Counted from the first letter of the stretch, positions 17,197 through 28,716 are shown. The stretch: DNA of 64,000 nt from Streptococcus gordonii (GCF_001553855.1 NZ_LQWV01000012.1:1-64000); one strand, 5' to 3'. The notes: generated by a model not told the origin, from the letters alone. Program-made: numbers and translations.

Positions 17197-17961
17197 ATGG
17201 AAAATTATCAATATATTTTAATTAAAGATATTCACACCAATCCCTATCAACCAAGAAAAGATTTTTCAATAGAGAAATTAAACGAGTTGGCAAATTCTAT
17301 TAAAGAAAACGGATTAATCCAGCCTATTATCGTCAGGAAATCATCTATCATTGGATACGAACTTTTAGCTGGGGAAAGAAGATTTAGGGCAGCTAAAATA
17401 GCAGGCTTAACTGAAATTCCTGCCTTAGTAAAATCACTAAGCGATGATGAAATGATGAAGCAGGCTATTATTGAAAATCTTCAAAGAGAGGATCTCAATC
17501 CAATAGAAGAAGCTGAATCTTATCAACATCTTATTTATAAGGGATTGACGCATGATGAAATCGCTCAGATTATGGGGAAATCAAGGCCTTATATTACAAA
17601 TCTTGTTCGCTTGCTACAGCTACCTGATTTTGTCTTAAAAGCTGTAAAAGAAGGTCATATTTCTCAGGCTCATGCTCGATTATTAATAAAACTTAAGGAA
17701 AAAGACCAGAAAAAATGGCTTGAAAAAATTATTTCTTCAGATATTTCTGTTAGAAAATTAGAGAAATTATTACAGACTTCTCCTACTAAGCCTAAGTCTG
17801 AAAATGTCCAAAAAATTTTTATAGAGGAAGAAGAAGAAAATCTAAAGAAATTATTGGGAGTTGATGTAAAGATTAGTCTCTCTAAGAAACAAACTGGCAA
17901 AATCTCAATTTCTTTTTCTAATCAGGAAGAATATGAAAGAATTATTAACAGTCTTAAATAG
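17197..17961 (+). CDS. parB: Chromosome partitioning protein ParB (Spo0J)
   Basis: A 254-residue parS-binding CTP-dependent clamp that loads SMC near the origin and assists segregation; streptococci have no ParA partner next to it. The motifs NPYQPRKDF, LAGERRFRAAK (CTP/arginine patch) and ENLQREDLNPIEEAE are present, then the helix-turn-helix THDEIAQIMGKSRPYITNLVRLL and a C-terminal dimerisation part. I chose ATG 17197 because MENYQ... matches the family N-terminus; an in-frame GTG at 17179 lies inside the hairpin. No Shine-Dalgarno is close to 17197. Confidence 0.93.
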   Translation: MENYQYILIKDIHTNPYQPRKDFSIEKLNELANSIKENGLIQPIIVRKSSIIGYELLAGERRFRAAKIAGLTEIPALVKSLSDDEMMKQAIIENLQREDLNPIEEAESYQHLIYKGLTHDEIAQIMGKSRPYITNLVRLLQLPDFVLKAVKEGHISQAHARLLIKLKEKDQKKWLEKIISSDISVRKLEKLLQTSPTKPKSENVQKIFIEEEEENLKKLLGVDVKISLSKKQTGKISISFSNQEEYERIINSLK

Positions 17962-17993
17962 TACTGTTATTTTTCTTTTATCATTTCACAAGC

Positions 17994-18109
17994 ATTTCCA
18001 CAAAATATAGTATCCAGAAAACTTTATATAGCAAGAAAAATCTTAACTTTCCACAACTTGTGGAAAACTTTGATAAACATTGTGGATTTCTATTCACAGT
18101 TGTGGAAAA
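17994..18109. other. oriC: oriC: DnaA boxes between parB and dnaA
   Basis: Six DnaA-type boxes in 116 bp: ATTTCCACA (17994), CTTTCCACA (18047), TGTGGAAAA (18059), TGTGGATTT (18081), CTATTCACA (18090) and TGTGGAAAA (18101), in both orientations. A/T-rich stretches lie to the right before dnaA. Together with the cluster after dnaA this marks a bipartite Firmicute-type origin. Confidence 0.85.
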
Positions 18110-18164
18110 CTTTTTAAGTTTATGTTAAAATATTGAAGAATATTATAAGTAGAAGGGAGAAATA

Positions 18165-19517
18165 ATGGCTCAGGAACAAGAATTTTGGGCGCGTGTATTA
18201 GAGTTAGCTCACACTCAGCTAAAAAAAACAACCTTTGACTTTTTTGTAGCAGAAGCCAAATTGATTAAAATTGAAAATAATCAAGCGACAATTCACTTAG
18301 ATAGTCCTGTTAAAAAGCTTTTCTGGGAGCAAAATTTAGCAGATATTATCCTAACGGCTGGTTTCGAAATCTACAATGATCAAATTACTGCCTTATACGT
18401 ATTTGAAACAGAAGACAGAGTTAAAGAAGAACCAGTTTATTTAACTTCACAGCAGCCCGATTTAACTGAAAAGAAAAAATCTCCTCCACTAGCTACTGGC
18501 TTAAAAGCAAAATATACTTTTGAAAACTTCGTGCAAGGAGATGGCAATCAGTGGGCAAAAGCAGCGGCCCTAGCTGTTGCAGATAATCTGGGAGGTATCT
18601 ATAATCCCTTATTCATTTATGGTGGACCAGGTTTAGGAAAAACACATTTATTAAATGCTATTGGAAACGAAGTATTAGAAAATACACCTGATGCTCGGAT
18701 AAAATATGTTCCAGCTGAGACCTTTATTAATGATTTCCTAGAACATCTTCGTTTAGGAGAAATGGATAGTTTTAAGAAAATCTATCGCAGTCTTGATTTA
18801 TTATTAATCGATGATATTCAGGCACTTAGTAAAAAAGTATCTACTCAAGAAGAATTCTTTAACACTTTTAATGCCTTGCATGGAGAAAATAAACAGATTG
18901 TTTTGACCAGTGACCGGAGTCCGGATTATTTGGAAAATCTAGAAGAAAGATTAGTCACGCGCTTCAAGTGGGGCTTAACTAGTGATATCACTCCTCCAAA
19001 TTTTGAAACTCGGATTGCTATTTTGCGAAATAAAATTGAAGAATTTGATCTTATTTTTCCAAATGAAACAATTGAATACTTAGCTGGACAATTTGATTCA
19101 AATGTACGTGACCTTGAAGGTGCTCTAAAAGATATCAATTTACTTGCTAGTATGAAGCAGATTAAAGAGATTACTATAGATATTGCAGCTGAAGCTATTC
19201 GCTCTCGTAAACAAGCAGGAAGTCAACTATTAGTCATCCCAATTGATCGTATCCAAACTGAAGTTGGGAATTTTTACGGAGTTAGTGTCAAAGAAATGAA
19301 AGGGACTAGGCGAGTTCAAAATATTGTATTAGCTCGTCAGGTTGCCATGTACTTGACCCGAGAATTAACAGATAATAGCTTACCAAAGATTGGACGTGAA
19401 TTTGGCGGAAAAGACCATACAACAGTAATTCATGCCCATGGAAAAATAAAAAGTATGCTAGAAGAAGACGATAATCTACGTTTAGAAATTGAATCGATAA
19501 AAAATAAAATAAAATAG
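18165..19517 (+). CDS. dnaA: Chromosomal replication initiator DnaA
   Basis: A 450-residue AAA+ initiator that binds DnaA boxes, melts the origin and recruits the helicase. Domain I (about 1-85), a variable linker, domain III with Walker [10 protein letters not shown] (about 152-160), Walker [11 protein letters not shown] and the sensor region, then DNA-binding domain IV with the signature [15 protein letters not shown] near the C-terminus. Flanked on both sides by DnaA boxes, indicating autoregulation. An AGGGAG ribosome site precedes ATG 18165. Confidence 0.98.
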   Translation: MAQEQEFWARVLELAHTQLKKTTFDFFVAEAKLIKIENNQATIHLDSPVKKLFWEQNLADIILTAGFEIYNDQITALYVFETEDRVKEEPVYLTSQQPDLTEKKKSPPLATGLKAKYTFENFVQGDGNQWAKAAALAVADNLGGIYNPLFIYGGPGLGKTHLLNAIGNEVLENTPDARIKYVPAETFINDFLEHLRLGEMDSFKKIYRSLDLLLIDDIQALSKKVSTQEEFFNTFNALHGENKQIVLTSDRSPDYLENLEERLVTRFKWGLTSDITPPNFETRIAILRNKIEEFDLIFPNETIEYLAGQFDSNVRDLEGALKDINLLASMKQIKEITIDIAAEAIRSRKQAGSQLLVIPIDRIQTEVGNFYGVSVKEMKGTRRVQNIVLARQVAMYLTRELTDNSLPKIGREFGGKDHTTVIHAHGKIKSMLEEDDNLRLEIESIKNKIK

Positions 19518-19518
19518 T

Positions 19519-19620
19519 TGTGGATAAGTTTTTAAAAATATGGAAATTAATCCACAAATTGTGCACAAGTAAGAATACTTGCTGTAACTATGATTGAACT
19601 ATTTTTCCACATTATCCACA
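19519..19620. other. DnaA boxes between dnaA and dnaN
   Basis: Perfect boxes TGTGGATAA (19519-19527) and TTATCCACA (19612-19620), plus TAATCCACA (19548-19556), TGTGCACAA (19560-19568) and TTTTCCACA (19603-19611). This is the second part of the bipartite origin and probably the dnaN regulatory region. Confidence 0.85.
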
Positions 19621-19672
19621 TAGCCTACTATTACTATTAACCTTATAATCATAAATAATAAAAGGAGTTTTC

Positions 19673-20809
19673 ATGATTAACTTTTCTATTAATAAAAATT
19701 TATTTTTACAAGCCTTGAACACAACCAAACGAGCTATTAGTCATAAAAATGCCATTCCTATTCTTTCAACGATTAAAATTGATGTTACTAACGAAGGCAT
19801 TACCTTAATTGGTTCTAATGGACAAATTTCGATTGAAAATTTTATTTCTATAAATAATGAAAATGCAGGTCTCTTAGTTACTTCCTTAGGTTCAATCCTT
19901 CTTGAAGCTACTTTCTTTATTAATGTTGTTTCTAGTCTTCCAGATGTGACTCTTGATTTTAAAGAAATTGAGCAAAAGCAAATCGTACTGACTAGTGGAA
20001 AATCAGAAATTACTCTAAAAGGAAAAGATGCTGATCAATATCCACGTATTCAAGATGTACCAACTTCTAATCCATTGGTTCTTGAAACAAAGATTTTGAA
20101 GGATTTAATTAATGAAACAGCATTTGCAGCTAGCTTACAAGAGAGTCGTCCTATTTTAACTGGTGTACACTTTGTTTTAACGGATCATAAGAATCTTAAA
20201 ACAGTTGCTACAGATTCCCATCGACTCAGTCAAAAGAAAATTATTCTAGAAAAAAATGGGGATAACTTTGACGTTGTTATTCCAAGTCGTTCTCTACGCG
20301 AATTTACAGCTGTTTTTAGCGATGAAATTGAGACAGTTGAGGTTTTCTTTGCTAATCATCAAATTCTTTTTAGAAGCGAAAATATTAGCTTCTATACACG
20401 TCTATTAGAAGGAAATTACCCAGATACGGATCGTCTTATTCCCACAGAGTTTTCAACAGTTGTTACTTTTGCTACATCTGCTTTACGTGCTGCGATGGAA
20501 CGCGCTCGACTATTATCTAATGCCACACAGAATGGAACTGTAAAACTAGAGATTGAAGGTGGCGTTGTAAGTGCTCATGTTAATTCTCCAGAAGTTGGAC
20601 GAGTGAATGAAGAAATTGATGCTGAAAATGTTTCAGGAGACAATCTAACTATTAGCTTTAACCCAACTTATCTTATTGAAGCTTTAAAAGCTGTTAATAG
20701 TGAAAAAGTAACTATTAGCTTTATCTCAGCTGTTCGCCCATTTACTCTTGTGCCTAGTGATCAAGAAGAAGATTTCATTCAATTAATTACTCCAGTGAGA
20801 ACAAACTAA
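19673..20809 (+). CDS. dnaN: DNA polymerase III beta subunit (sliding clamp)
   Basis: A 378-residue processivity clamp: three topologically similar domains of about 125 residues that dimerise into a ring around DNA. The segments KNAIPILSTIKI, PILTGVHFVL and the C-terminal FTLVPSDQEEDFIQLITPVR are typical. An AAAGGAG ribosome site is present. It overlaps by 1 nt the DUF951 gene downstream (TAATG), as in the pneumococcal dnaA-dnaN-DUF951 set. Confidence 0.97.
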   Translation: MINFSINKNLFLQALNTTKRAISHKNAIPILSTIKIDVTNEGITLIGSNGQISIENFISINNENAGLLVTSLGSILLEATFFINVVSSLPDVTLDFKEIEQKQIVLTSGKSEITLKGKDADQYPRIQDVPTSNPLVLETKILKDLINETAFAASLQESRPILTGVHFVLTDHKNLKTVATDSHRLSQKKIILEKNGDNFDVVIPSRSLREFTAVFSDEIETVEVFFANHQILFRSENISFYTRLLEGNYPDTDRLIPTEFSTVVTFATSALRAAMERARLLSNATQNGTVKLEIEGGVVSAHVNSPEVGRVNEEIDAENVSGDNLTISFNPTYLIEALKAVNSEKVTISFISAVRPFTLVPSDQEEDFIQLITPVRTN

Positions 20810-21012
20810 TGTATGATAAAGGAAGTTATGTTGAAATGAAAAAGCCACATGCCTGTACGATTAAGTCAACAGGTAAAAAGGCAAATCGTTGGGAAATCAC
20901 GAGAGTTGGAGCGGATATAAAAATTCGTTGCACAAATTGTGATCATGTTGTCATGATGAGTCGTTATGACTTTGAGAGAAAAATGAAAAAAGTCTTAAGT
21001 GATGAAACTTAA
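20809..21012 (+). CDS. DUF951 family small protein
   Basis: A 67-residue protein conserved next to dnaN in streptococci. The sequence MKKPHACTIKSTGKKANRWE, then a CTNC pair and a basic C-terminus, defines DUF951; the Cys/His content suggests a small nucleic-acid or metal-binding fold, but the function is not known. Translation is coupled to dnaN through the TAATG overlap. The stop codon lies inside the terminator stem. Confidence 0.9.
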   Translation: MYDKGSYVEMKKPHACTIKSTGKKANRWEITRVGADIKIRCTNCDHVVMMSRYDFERKMKKVLSDET

Positions 21013-21020
21013 GACTTTTT
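20987..21020 (+). terminator. dnaA-dnaN operon terminator
   Basis: Stem AAAAAGTCTTAAG / CTTAAGACTTTTT with an 8-nt loop, overlapping the end of the DUF951 gene. A and T runs on both sides make it bidirectional, serving the convergent lipoprotein gene as well. Confidence 0.85.
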
Positions 21021-21030
21021 ATTATTCTTT

Positions 21031-21549
21031 TTATTTTTTGAGTTCTTCAAACTTACCATTTTCGACTTTTTTGAAGCCACTTTTTTCAAGTGCTTCTCCA
21101 CTAGCTTTCATACTAATTTTTTTAGCATTTTTTTCGTTAGAAATCATCATACCTGGAAGAGAAGCCAATTCTTTTAAATCAGCTTTGTCGTAATCAATTT
21201 CTATATTTTCTTTAATACCGTTTTTATCAAAGGAGACTTTTTCTTTAATTCCTTTGACTGTTTGATATTGTTTTGAAAGTTCTTCTATTTTAGCTTTAGC
21301 AGCATTTTTTTGCTCTTCTTGGCTTTCATCGATTCCTAAAGACTTATAAGAAATGAAGTTTTCAGTAGTTTGTTTGGTAACTACGTCACCTTTATGATAA
21401 TAGGTCAGACGCATATCAAATTGATTTGATTGATCAATTCTTTGGTAATAAGTAACTTCTTCTTTTTGACCACAAGCTACTAAAAGAAAAGCAAAACATA
21501 CTGTAAGTATAGTAAGGGACAATTTTAATAAATGATTTTTTTTCATCAT
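21031..21549 (-). CDS. YehR-like (DUF1307) lipoprotein
   Basis: A 172-residue lipoprotein. A basic start (MMKKNH) and hydrophobic signal end in the lipobox LLVAC|G (Cys about residue 27). The mature part, with YYQRIDQSNQFDMRLTYYHKGD and repeated Lys/Glu helices, resembles DUF1307/YehR proteins of unknown function. ATG 21549 was chosen because AAGGAGG stands 5 nt upstream; the longer in-frame start has no such site. It converges with the dnaN operon. Confidence 0.8.
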   Translation of the reverse strand: MMKKNHLLKLSLTILTVCFAFLLVACGQKEEVTYYQRIDQSNQFDMRLTYYHKGDVVTKQTTENFISYKSLGIDESQEEQKNAAKAKIEELSKQYQTVKGIKEKVSFDKNGIKENIEIDYDKADLKELASLPGMMISNEKNAKKISMKASGEALEKSGFKKVENGKFEELKK

Positions 21550-21617
21550 GGAAACCTCCTTCATATACAAATATTATAAAATAAATTCTTTAAAATTCAA
21601 ATAATTTTTTTGAATTA

Positions 21618-24185
21618 TCATCTTTTTTTGTAATTATAAAGTGTAAAAAGAGTAATTCCAAAAATAAAACATCCTATCCCTTCCTTAAAACCTCTAGGAA
21701 TAAATTTTAGGATAACTCTTCCTGATCCTTTTTTTACATCAACCTTCATGAAGCCATCTTGAGCCTTATAGATAGTAACTGGATGACCATTTTGTGTTGC
21801 GCTCCATCCCTTATCGTAAGGTAAAGTTAAGAAGAGAGAGGAATCTTTTTGAGCATGATAATCTACAGTTATTTTGCTATTTTTTGTAGTAACTTCGACT
21901 TTTTGAGAATGAATTTTATCTATTGCTTCTTGAAAGTGATTGATATTTACTTTATAAAATTCAGGTTTATCAAAAGAAACTTGAGAATTATCAGGAAATG
22001 TAAAGTGAACAGTTACTGTTTGTTTATCCATAAAATGACCAAGGTTAAAAAATGTAAAGACATTATTTGTTGTAAAGCGTCTTGTTTCGTTTCCTATCGA
22101 AATATCAACAACTGTCTGATCATCATTAGAAAAATGTATATTTGGAAGACTGACATAAACTTGACTATTCTCAGGAACATCTAGTGTATAAGTCATACTA
22201 GCAAAGCTTGAATTATTCTCTTTGTCAACATTTACAGTGATATGATCATTATTTTCAATAATGTTATGAGAGTTTATTGGATAAATTTTTTGAAAGTACT
22301 TATAGTTTAAGCCTGATAATTGATTTAGAAATTTTGTTTGATTATCAAGAGTTAAATTATTAAACTTTACATCTTTGTAAACTTTATTAGTTAAAAAAGC
22401 TAAGGTAGTTGCATTTTTATTTTGATATAGGGTTAGATTCTTTTCTGTTTTAATTGGAGTGAATCCATACTTTTGAGGATTTACTTCAGAAATATTATAA
22501 GCAAGCGAGAAGATAGCATCCATTAAAATGCTATTGTTTTGATAGCGTAAATTAAGATTAGTTCCAGTTGATTTAAAACCAAGTTTATCTAGAGTTGAAC
22601 TTGTCATTGTATTTCGAACAGAAGAAAATTGTGAAATACCATTGTAGTTATATTTCATACTATCATTTCCTGTTTGAGGATCCAATGTCTCTGTGCGAAA
22701 AAATTCTGTATTTTTATCTTTTGAATACTTTACAAGCTTGTCAATTTCTTTTAAATTTTTAGCATAGGAAGAACGGCTAGCAAATACCCATTCTTTAGCA
22801 ATGCCATCAACTTGGTAAAAAGCGTTTAAAGAAACTTCAAAACAAACAAAAGCTAATGTTGTAACAAAAAACACTTTCTTTGAAATAAAAGATTTAGTAA
22901 AAGTACCAAATATTAATAAGTAGGCTAAGAGAAACTCTAAAGTTAAAATAAAGTTTACAGGTCCTAAAAAATCATAATGTTTTCTAAAAACAAAAACAAA
23001 AATAAATCCAATGGATAAAATCGTGAAAGATATGATTAGATTCTTAAATTTAATTTGTTTAAGACGTTGTAAGGTTTCTGCTGCTAAAAAGATAATGAAA
23101 AGAGAGAAGAGCCAGGAATAGCGATGTAAAAACATATTAGGCGCGTGCATCCCTTGCCAAAACAAGTCTAATCTTTCAAGAGAAAAACTTGCAATAAATA
23201 TTATAATTAGAAAAAAATAGGAAAGTTTCACGTGAAACTTAATCGATTTTAATGTAAAAAACAGGATAGCTAGCAATAGTGGAACTATTCCAACATAAAT
23301 CATTGGAATGGATCCATATTTAGTTGTATCAAAGCTTCCAATAAAATTTTTAGCAAAAATATCTAAAAACCAAGTTTTTTCTGTAAACAGTCTATCAACT
23401 GAAGTTAATTTTTCTCCATGAGTTTTTAAATCCAAAAATGTTGGCAAAATCATAATTAGACTTGTGACGCCAGATAATATTGACACAATTGTAAAGTCTA
23501 AAAAAGTTTTAATTCTATTTTTAAAATCCCATGTTGTTTGGACAAAAAACCAAAAAATTAAAAATAGTGCCATCATATATCCAAAATAGTAATTCTGGAT
23601 AAAGAGAATTGACAAACTCGTAAAGTATAATACTCGATTTTTTTTGAGGAGTAAAAGGTGTAAACCATAGAGAATTAGAGGAGCAAGGATAAAGACATCT
23701 AGCCAAGTTTTGATTTCAATTTGACTAGTTGCAAAACTCATAAGAGAATAGCAGGTTGACAGCATTAAAATAAGAAAGTTTGGTATTTTTTTAAATATTC
23801 CTTTTAAACTGATAGCAGCTGTTAACCCAATTAATCCAAATTTAATCAAGGTAAAGAGATAGACAGCATCTGGCATATTTTCTAGATTGAAGAAATAAAC
23901 AAAAGGAGATAAAAAACTTCCTAAATAGTAACTAGTCAAAGCATAAAAGTTTAAACCTAATCCACTTGTAAAGGTATAAAAAAGACTGTCACTGCCATGA
24001 AGAATATTTCTGAGCGTAGTATCAAAGATAACATACTGATGAAACCCATCTCCTAGTAAAGGAGATGTATCACTATTCCAATAAATTCCTTGGGAAAGAT
24101 ATACAATGAACATAATTAAAAAAGGAATTAAAAATGCTGCAAAGTAAACCCAATAATTTTTAAAATAATTCTTTATTTTTTTCAT
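21618..24185 (-). CDS. YfhO-family multi-span membrane protein
   Basis: An 855-residue integral membrane protein with about 12 hydrophobic segments in residues 1-445, one last segment near the C-terminus, and a large extracellular domain between them. The N-terminal pattern (GDGFHQYVIFDTTLRNILHG, then LFYTFTSGLGLNFY) is typical of YfhO, a GT-C-like family implicated in sugar decoration of wall or lipoteichoic acids in Bacillus and Listeria. The acceptor in streptococci is not established. A perfect parS palindrome lies within the coding sequence (23224-23239). Confidence 0.85.
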   Translation of the reverse strand: MKKIKNYFKNYWVYFAAFLIPFLIMFIVYLSQGIYWNSDTSPLLGDGFHQYVIFDTTLRNILHGSDSLFYTFTSGLGLNFYALTSYYLGSFLSPFVYFFNLENMPDAVYLFTLIKFGLIGLTAAISLKGIFKKIPNFLILMLSTCYSLMSFATSQIEIKTWLDVFILAPLILYGLHLLLLKKNRVLYFTSLSILFIQNYYFGYMMALFLIFWFFVQTTWDFKNRIKTFLDFTIVSILSGVTSLIMILPTFLDLKTHGEKLTSVDRLFTEKTWFLDIFAKNFIGSFDTTKYGSIPMIYVGIVPLLLAILFFTLKSIKFHVKLSYFFLIIIFIASFSLERLDLFWQGMHAPNMFLHRYSWLFSLFIIFLAAETLQRLKQIKFKNLIISFTILSIGFIFVFVFRKHYDFLGPVNFILTLEFLLAYLLIFGTFTKSFISKKVFFVTTLAFVCFEVSLNAFYQVDGIAKEWVFASRSSYAKNLKEIDKLVKYSKDKNTEFFRTETLDPQTGNDSMKYNYNGISQFSSVRNTMTSSTLDKLGFKSTGTNLNLRYQNNSILMDAIFSLAYNISEVNPQKYGFTPIKTEKNLTLYQNKNATTLAFLTNKVYKDVKFNNLTLDNQTKFLNQLSGLNYKYFQKIYPINSHNIIENNDHITVNVDKENNSSFASMTYTLDVPENSQVYVSLPNIHFSNDDQTVVDISIGNETRRFTTNNVFTFFNLGHFMDKQTVTVHFTFPDNSQVSFDKPEFYKVNINHFQEAIDKIHSQKVEVTTKNSKITVDYHAQKDSSLFLTLPYDKGWSATQNGHPVTIYKAQDGFMKVDVKKGSGRVILKFIPRGFKEGIGCFIFGITLFTLYNYKKR
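23224..23239. other. parS site 1 (inside yfhO)
   Basis: Perfect 16-bp palindrome AGTTTCACGTGAAACT, differing from the consensus TGTTTCACGTGAAACA only at the outermost pair. It lies about 5 kb from oriC and inside a coding sequence, as most parS sites do. It is the likely nearest loading site for the ParB encoded at 17197-17961. Confidence 0.85.
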
Positions 24186-24200
24186 AAACTATATATAGCT

Positions 24201-24226
24201 AAAAAGCGAATATTCATTCGCTTTTT
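24201..24226 (-). terminator. Terminator after the ABC-F gene
   Basis: Stem AAAAAGCGAAT / ATTCGCTTTTT with a 4-nt loop between the ABC-F stop codon and yfhO, with A and T runs on both sides. Confidence 0.75.
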
Positions 24227-25847
24227 AATCTTTCCATAATTCTTTTACTTTTTGCTGAACTTCTTGATTTTCTAAGAATTCATCATAAGTTTCATCAATA
24301 CGATCAATCACACCATTTTTAGATAACACAATAATATGATTTGCTAATGTTTGAATAAATTCATGGTCATGGCTAGCAAAAATAATGGACTCTTTGAAGT
24401 TTTTCAATCCATCATTTAAGCTGGAAATTGATTCCAAATCTAAGTGATTTGTTGGATCATCCAATACTAAGACATTGGATTTAAGCAACATCAATTTAGA
24501 AAGCATGACACGAACTTTTTCTCCACCTGACAAGACGTTTACAGACTTGTTAACCTCATCTCCAGAGAAAAGCATACGCCCAAGAAAACCTCGGAGGAAA
24601 GTATTGTCATCTTCTTCTTTACTTGCAAATTGACGCAACCAATCAAGGATTGACTCACCACCAGCAAAATCACGAGAATTATCTTTAGGTAAATAAGATT
24701 GACTAGTTGTCACACCCCACTTGACAGTTCCTTCGTATTCAATATCTCCCATTAAAGCACGAATTAAGGCTGTTGTTTGAATATCGTTTTGACCAATCAA
24801 AGCTGTCTTGTCACCTGGACGTAAGATGAAACTGATATTATCCAAAATAGTTTCTCCGTCAATCTTGACAGAAAGATTTTCAACTGTCAAGAGGTCATTA
24901 CCAATTTCACGTTCAGCTTTAAAGCTGATAAATGGGTATTTACGGCTAGATGGAACAATTTCTTCTAACTCTATCTTGTCAAGCATTTTTTTACGGGAAG
25001 TTGCTTGTTTTGATTTGGACGCATTGGCAGAGAAACGAGCAACGAACTCTTGAAGTTGTTTGATTTTTTCTTCTGCTTTGGCATTTCGGTCAGCGAGTAG
25101 CTTAGCCGCTAGTTCGCTTGATTCTTTCCAGAAATCATAGTTTCCGACATAGAGCTTGATTTTTCCAAAGTCAAGGTCGGCCATATGAGTGCAGACTTTA
25201 TTTAAAAAGTGACGGTCGTGAGATACAACAATAACTGTATTGTCAAAATCGATAAGAAAGTCTTCTAGCCAAGTAATAGACTGAATATCAAGACCATTAG
25301 TTGGCTCGTCCAGAAGCAAGACATCGGGTTTACCAAAAAGGGCTTTTGCCAAGAGTACTTTAACCTTGTCTCCATTAGAGAGTTCACTCATATTTTGGTA
25401 GTGAAGATCTTCTGGAATATTTAGGTTTTGCAAGAGTTGAGAAGCTTCACTTTCTGCTTCCCAGCCACCTAGTTCAGCAAACTCTCCCTCAAGCTCAGCC
25501 GCACGAACACCATCTTCATCTGAAAAATCTGGCTTCATGTAGATAGCATCTTTTTCCTTCATGATACTGTAAAGTAGGTCATTTCCCATAATAACAATAT
25601 CAATGACTCTTTCATCTTCGTAGTCAAAGTGATTTTGACGAAGAACTGAAAGACGTTCATTAGGACCTAATGAAATATGACCAGTTGTTGGTTCAATATC
25701 TCCAGCTAATATTTTTAAAAATGTTGATTTTCCAGCGCCATTGGCACCAATTAACCCATAGGTATTACCAGCTGTAAATTTGATGTTAACTTCATCAAAT
25801 AATTTGCGGTCACTGAAACGTAATGAAACATCTGATACTGTAAGCAA
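24225..25847 (-). CDS. ABC-F ATPase (YbiT-like)
   Basis: A 540-residue soluble protein with two ABC ATPase domains and no membrane part: Walker A GANGAGKST and signature-region LSNGDKVKV in domain 1, a charged interdomain linker (about 240-310), and a degenerate second P-loop (GQNDIQTT in place of GxxGxGKS/T) with signature LSGGEKVRV in domain 2. ABC-F proteins bind ribosomes and tune translation, and some give antibiotic protection; this one looks like the housekeeping YbiT-type. I chose a TTG start at 25847, giving 540 aa, because GAGGAG lies 7 nt upstream and the product then begins at the conserved LTVSDVSLRFSDRKLF. Confidence 0.9.
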   Translation of the reverse strand: MLTVSDVSLRFSDRKLFDEVNIKFTAGNTYGLIGANGAGKSTFLKILAGDIEPTTGHISLGPNERLSVLRQNHFDYEDERVIDIVIMGNDLLYSIMKEKDAIYMKPDFSDEDGVRAAELEGEFAELGGWEAESEASQLLQNLNIPEDLHYQNMSELSNGDKVKVLLAKALFGKPDVLLLDEPTNGLDIQSITWLEDFLIDFDNTVIVVSHDRHFLNKVCTHMADLDFGKIKLYVGNYDFWKESSELAAKLLADRNAKAEEKIKQLQEFVARFSANASKSKQATSRKKMLDKIELEEIVPSSRKYPFISFKAEREIGNDLLTVENLSVKIDGETILDNISFILRPGDKTALIGQNDIQTTALIRALMGDIEYEGTVKWGVTTSQSYLPKDNSRDFAGGESILDWLRQFASKEEDDNTFLRGFLGRMLFSGDEVNKSVNVLSGGEKVRVMLSKLMLLKSNVLVLDDPTNHLDLESISSLNDGLKNFKESIIFASHDHEFIQTLANHIIVLSKNGVIDRIDETYDEFLENQEVQQKVKELWKD

Positions 25848-26076
25848 TATAATTCTCCTCTTTAATATAACTAGTACTATTTTACTAGAAAAATCACCAT
25901 ATTTCAAATAATTCAAGAAGAAACTCTTGTTTTTAATTGTAAAATTCTTGTCAACTTATTGTCAATTAAATTGATAAAGTTGTAAAAGTTATTTTTATAT
26001 AGAAATTTATCCAATCTCCTTTCTCATTTTTATTGAAAATGTTATAATGAATTCAACATTAATTGAGGAGAAATAG

Positions 26077-27099
26077 ATGACAAAGCCTATTATTTTAACA
26101 GGAGATCGGCCAACTGGAAAATTACATATTGGCCATTATGTAGGAAGTTTACGGAATCGAGTTCTTTTACAAAATGAAGGAAAATATGATTTATTTGTTT
26201 TTTTAGCTGATCAACAAGCCTTGACAGATCATGCCAAGGACCCACAAACAATTATTGAATCAATAGGGAACGTAGCTTTGGATTATTTAGCTGCAGGATT
26301 GGATCCAGAAAAGGTTACTATTTTTATTCAGAGTCAAATTCCTGAACTTGCTGAATTAACAATGTACTACATGAATCTAGTCTCTTTAGCTCGGTTGGAA
26401 AGAAATCCAACTGTCAAGACAGAAATAGCTCAAAAGGGCTTTGGTCAAAGCATTCCTACAGGATTTTTGGTTTATCCAATTTCTCAGGCGGCTGATATTA
26501 CAGCTTTTAAGGCGAATTATGTACCAGTTGGGACTGATCAAAAGCCAATGATTGAGCAAACTAGAGAAATAGTTCGTTCTTTTAACAATGCTTATCAAAA
26601 AGATGTCTTAGTTGAACCGGAGGGGATTTATCCTGAGAATGAAGCTGCAGGACGATTACCAGGGTTGGATGGAAATGCTAAAATGTCTAAATCATTAAAT
26701 AATGGAATCTACCTTGCTGATGATATGGATACACTTAAGAAAAAAGTGATGGGAATGTACACAGATCCTAATCATATTAGAGTAGAAGATCCGGGAAAAA
26801 TCGAAGGTAATATGGTTTTTCATTATCTGGATGTCTTTGGAAGACCAGAAGATCAAGCGGAAATTGCTGCAATGAAGGAACATTATCAAAGAGGCGGCTT
26901 GGGTGATGTAAAGACAAAACGTTATCTATTGGAGATTTTAGAAAGAGAGTTGGGCCCTATTCGTGAGCGTCGTATAGAGTTTGCTAAGGATATGGGACAA
27001 GTCTATGATATGCTTAAAAAAGGAAGCGAAAAAGCACGTCAAAAAGCTAGCCAGACTCTTTCTGAAGTGAAATCAGCTATGGGGATTAATTATTTTTAA
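26077..27099 (+). CDS. trpS: Tryptophanyl-tRNA synthetase
   Basis: A 340-residue class I synthetase charging tRNA-Trp. The HIGH-like motif is [11 protein letters not shown] (about 13-23) and the KMSKS loop is AKMSKSLNN (about 206). Length is normal. The 230-nt region upstream has a TATAAT shortly before the gene and a GAGGAG ribosome site. I see no T-box in it, so tryptophan-dependent attenuation is not supported. Confidence 0.96.
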   Translation: MTKPIILTGDRPTGKLHIGHYVGSLRNRVLLQNEGKYDLFVFLADQQALTDHAKDPQTIIESIGNVALDYLAAGLDPEKVTIFIQSQIPELAELTMYYMNLVSLARLERNPTVKTEIAQKGFGQSIPTGFLVYPISQAADITAFKANYVPVGTDQKPMIEQTREIVRSFNNAYQKDVLVEPEGIYPENEAAGRLPGLDGNAKMSKSLNNGIYLADDMDTLKKKVMGMYTDPNHIRVEDPGKIEGNMVFHYLDVFGRPEDQAEIAAMKEHYQRGGLGDVKTKRYLLEILERELGPIRERRIEFAKDMGQVYDMLKKGSEKARQKASQTLSEVKSAMGINYF

Positions 27100-27106
27100 T
27101 AGATGA

Positions 27107-27134
27107 TTGACAAATCATAACAGAGTGGTATTAT
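27107..27134 (+). promoter_or_regulatory. guaB promoter
   Basis: TTGACA (27107-27112), 16-bp spacer, TATTAT (27129-27134), followed by a roughly 60-nt leader containing a short TAGAAC/GTTCTA hairpin. I see no purine riboswitch in the leader. Confidence 0.6.
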
Positions 27135-27176
27135 ATTATAAATTAAGTTGGTCTAGAACATGGTTCTACTATATAG

Positions 27177-28683
<1,507 letters not shown>

Positions 28684-28685
<2 letters not shown>

Positions 28686-28716
28686 AAAAATGCGCCATAT
28701 ATTGGTGCATTTTTAT
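28684..28716 (+). terminator. guaB terminator
   Basis: Hairpin AAATGCGCCA ... TGGTGCATTT followed by a T run directly after the guaB stop. Confidence 0.75.

Noticed and set aside
25917..26076. T-box riboswitch ahead of trpS
   Set aside because: The gap is short and I could find no T-box sequence or convincing terminator/antiterminator pair.
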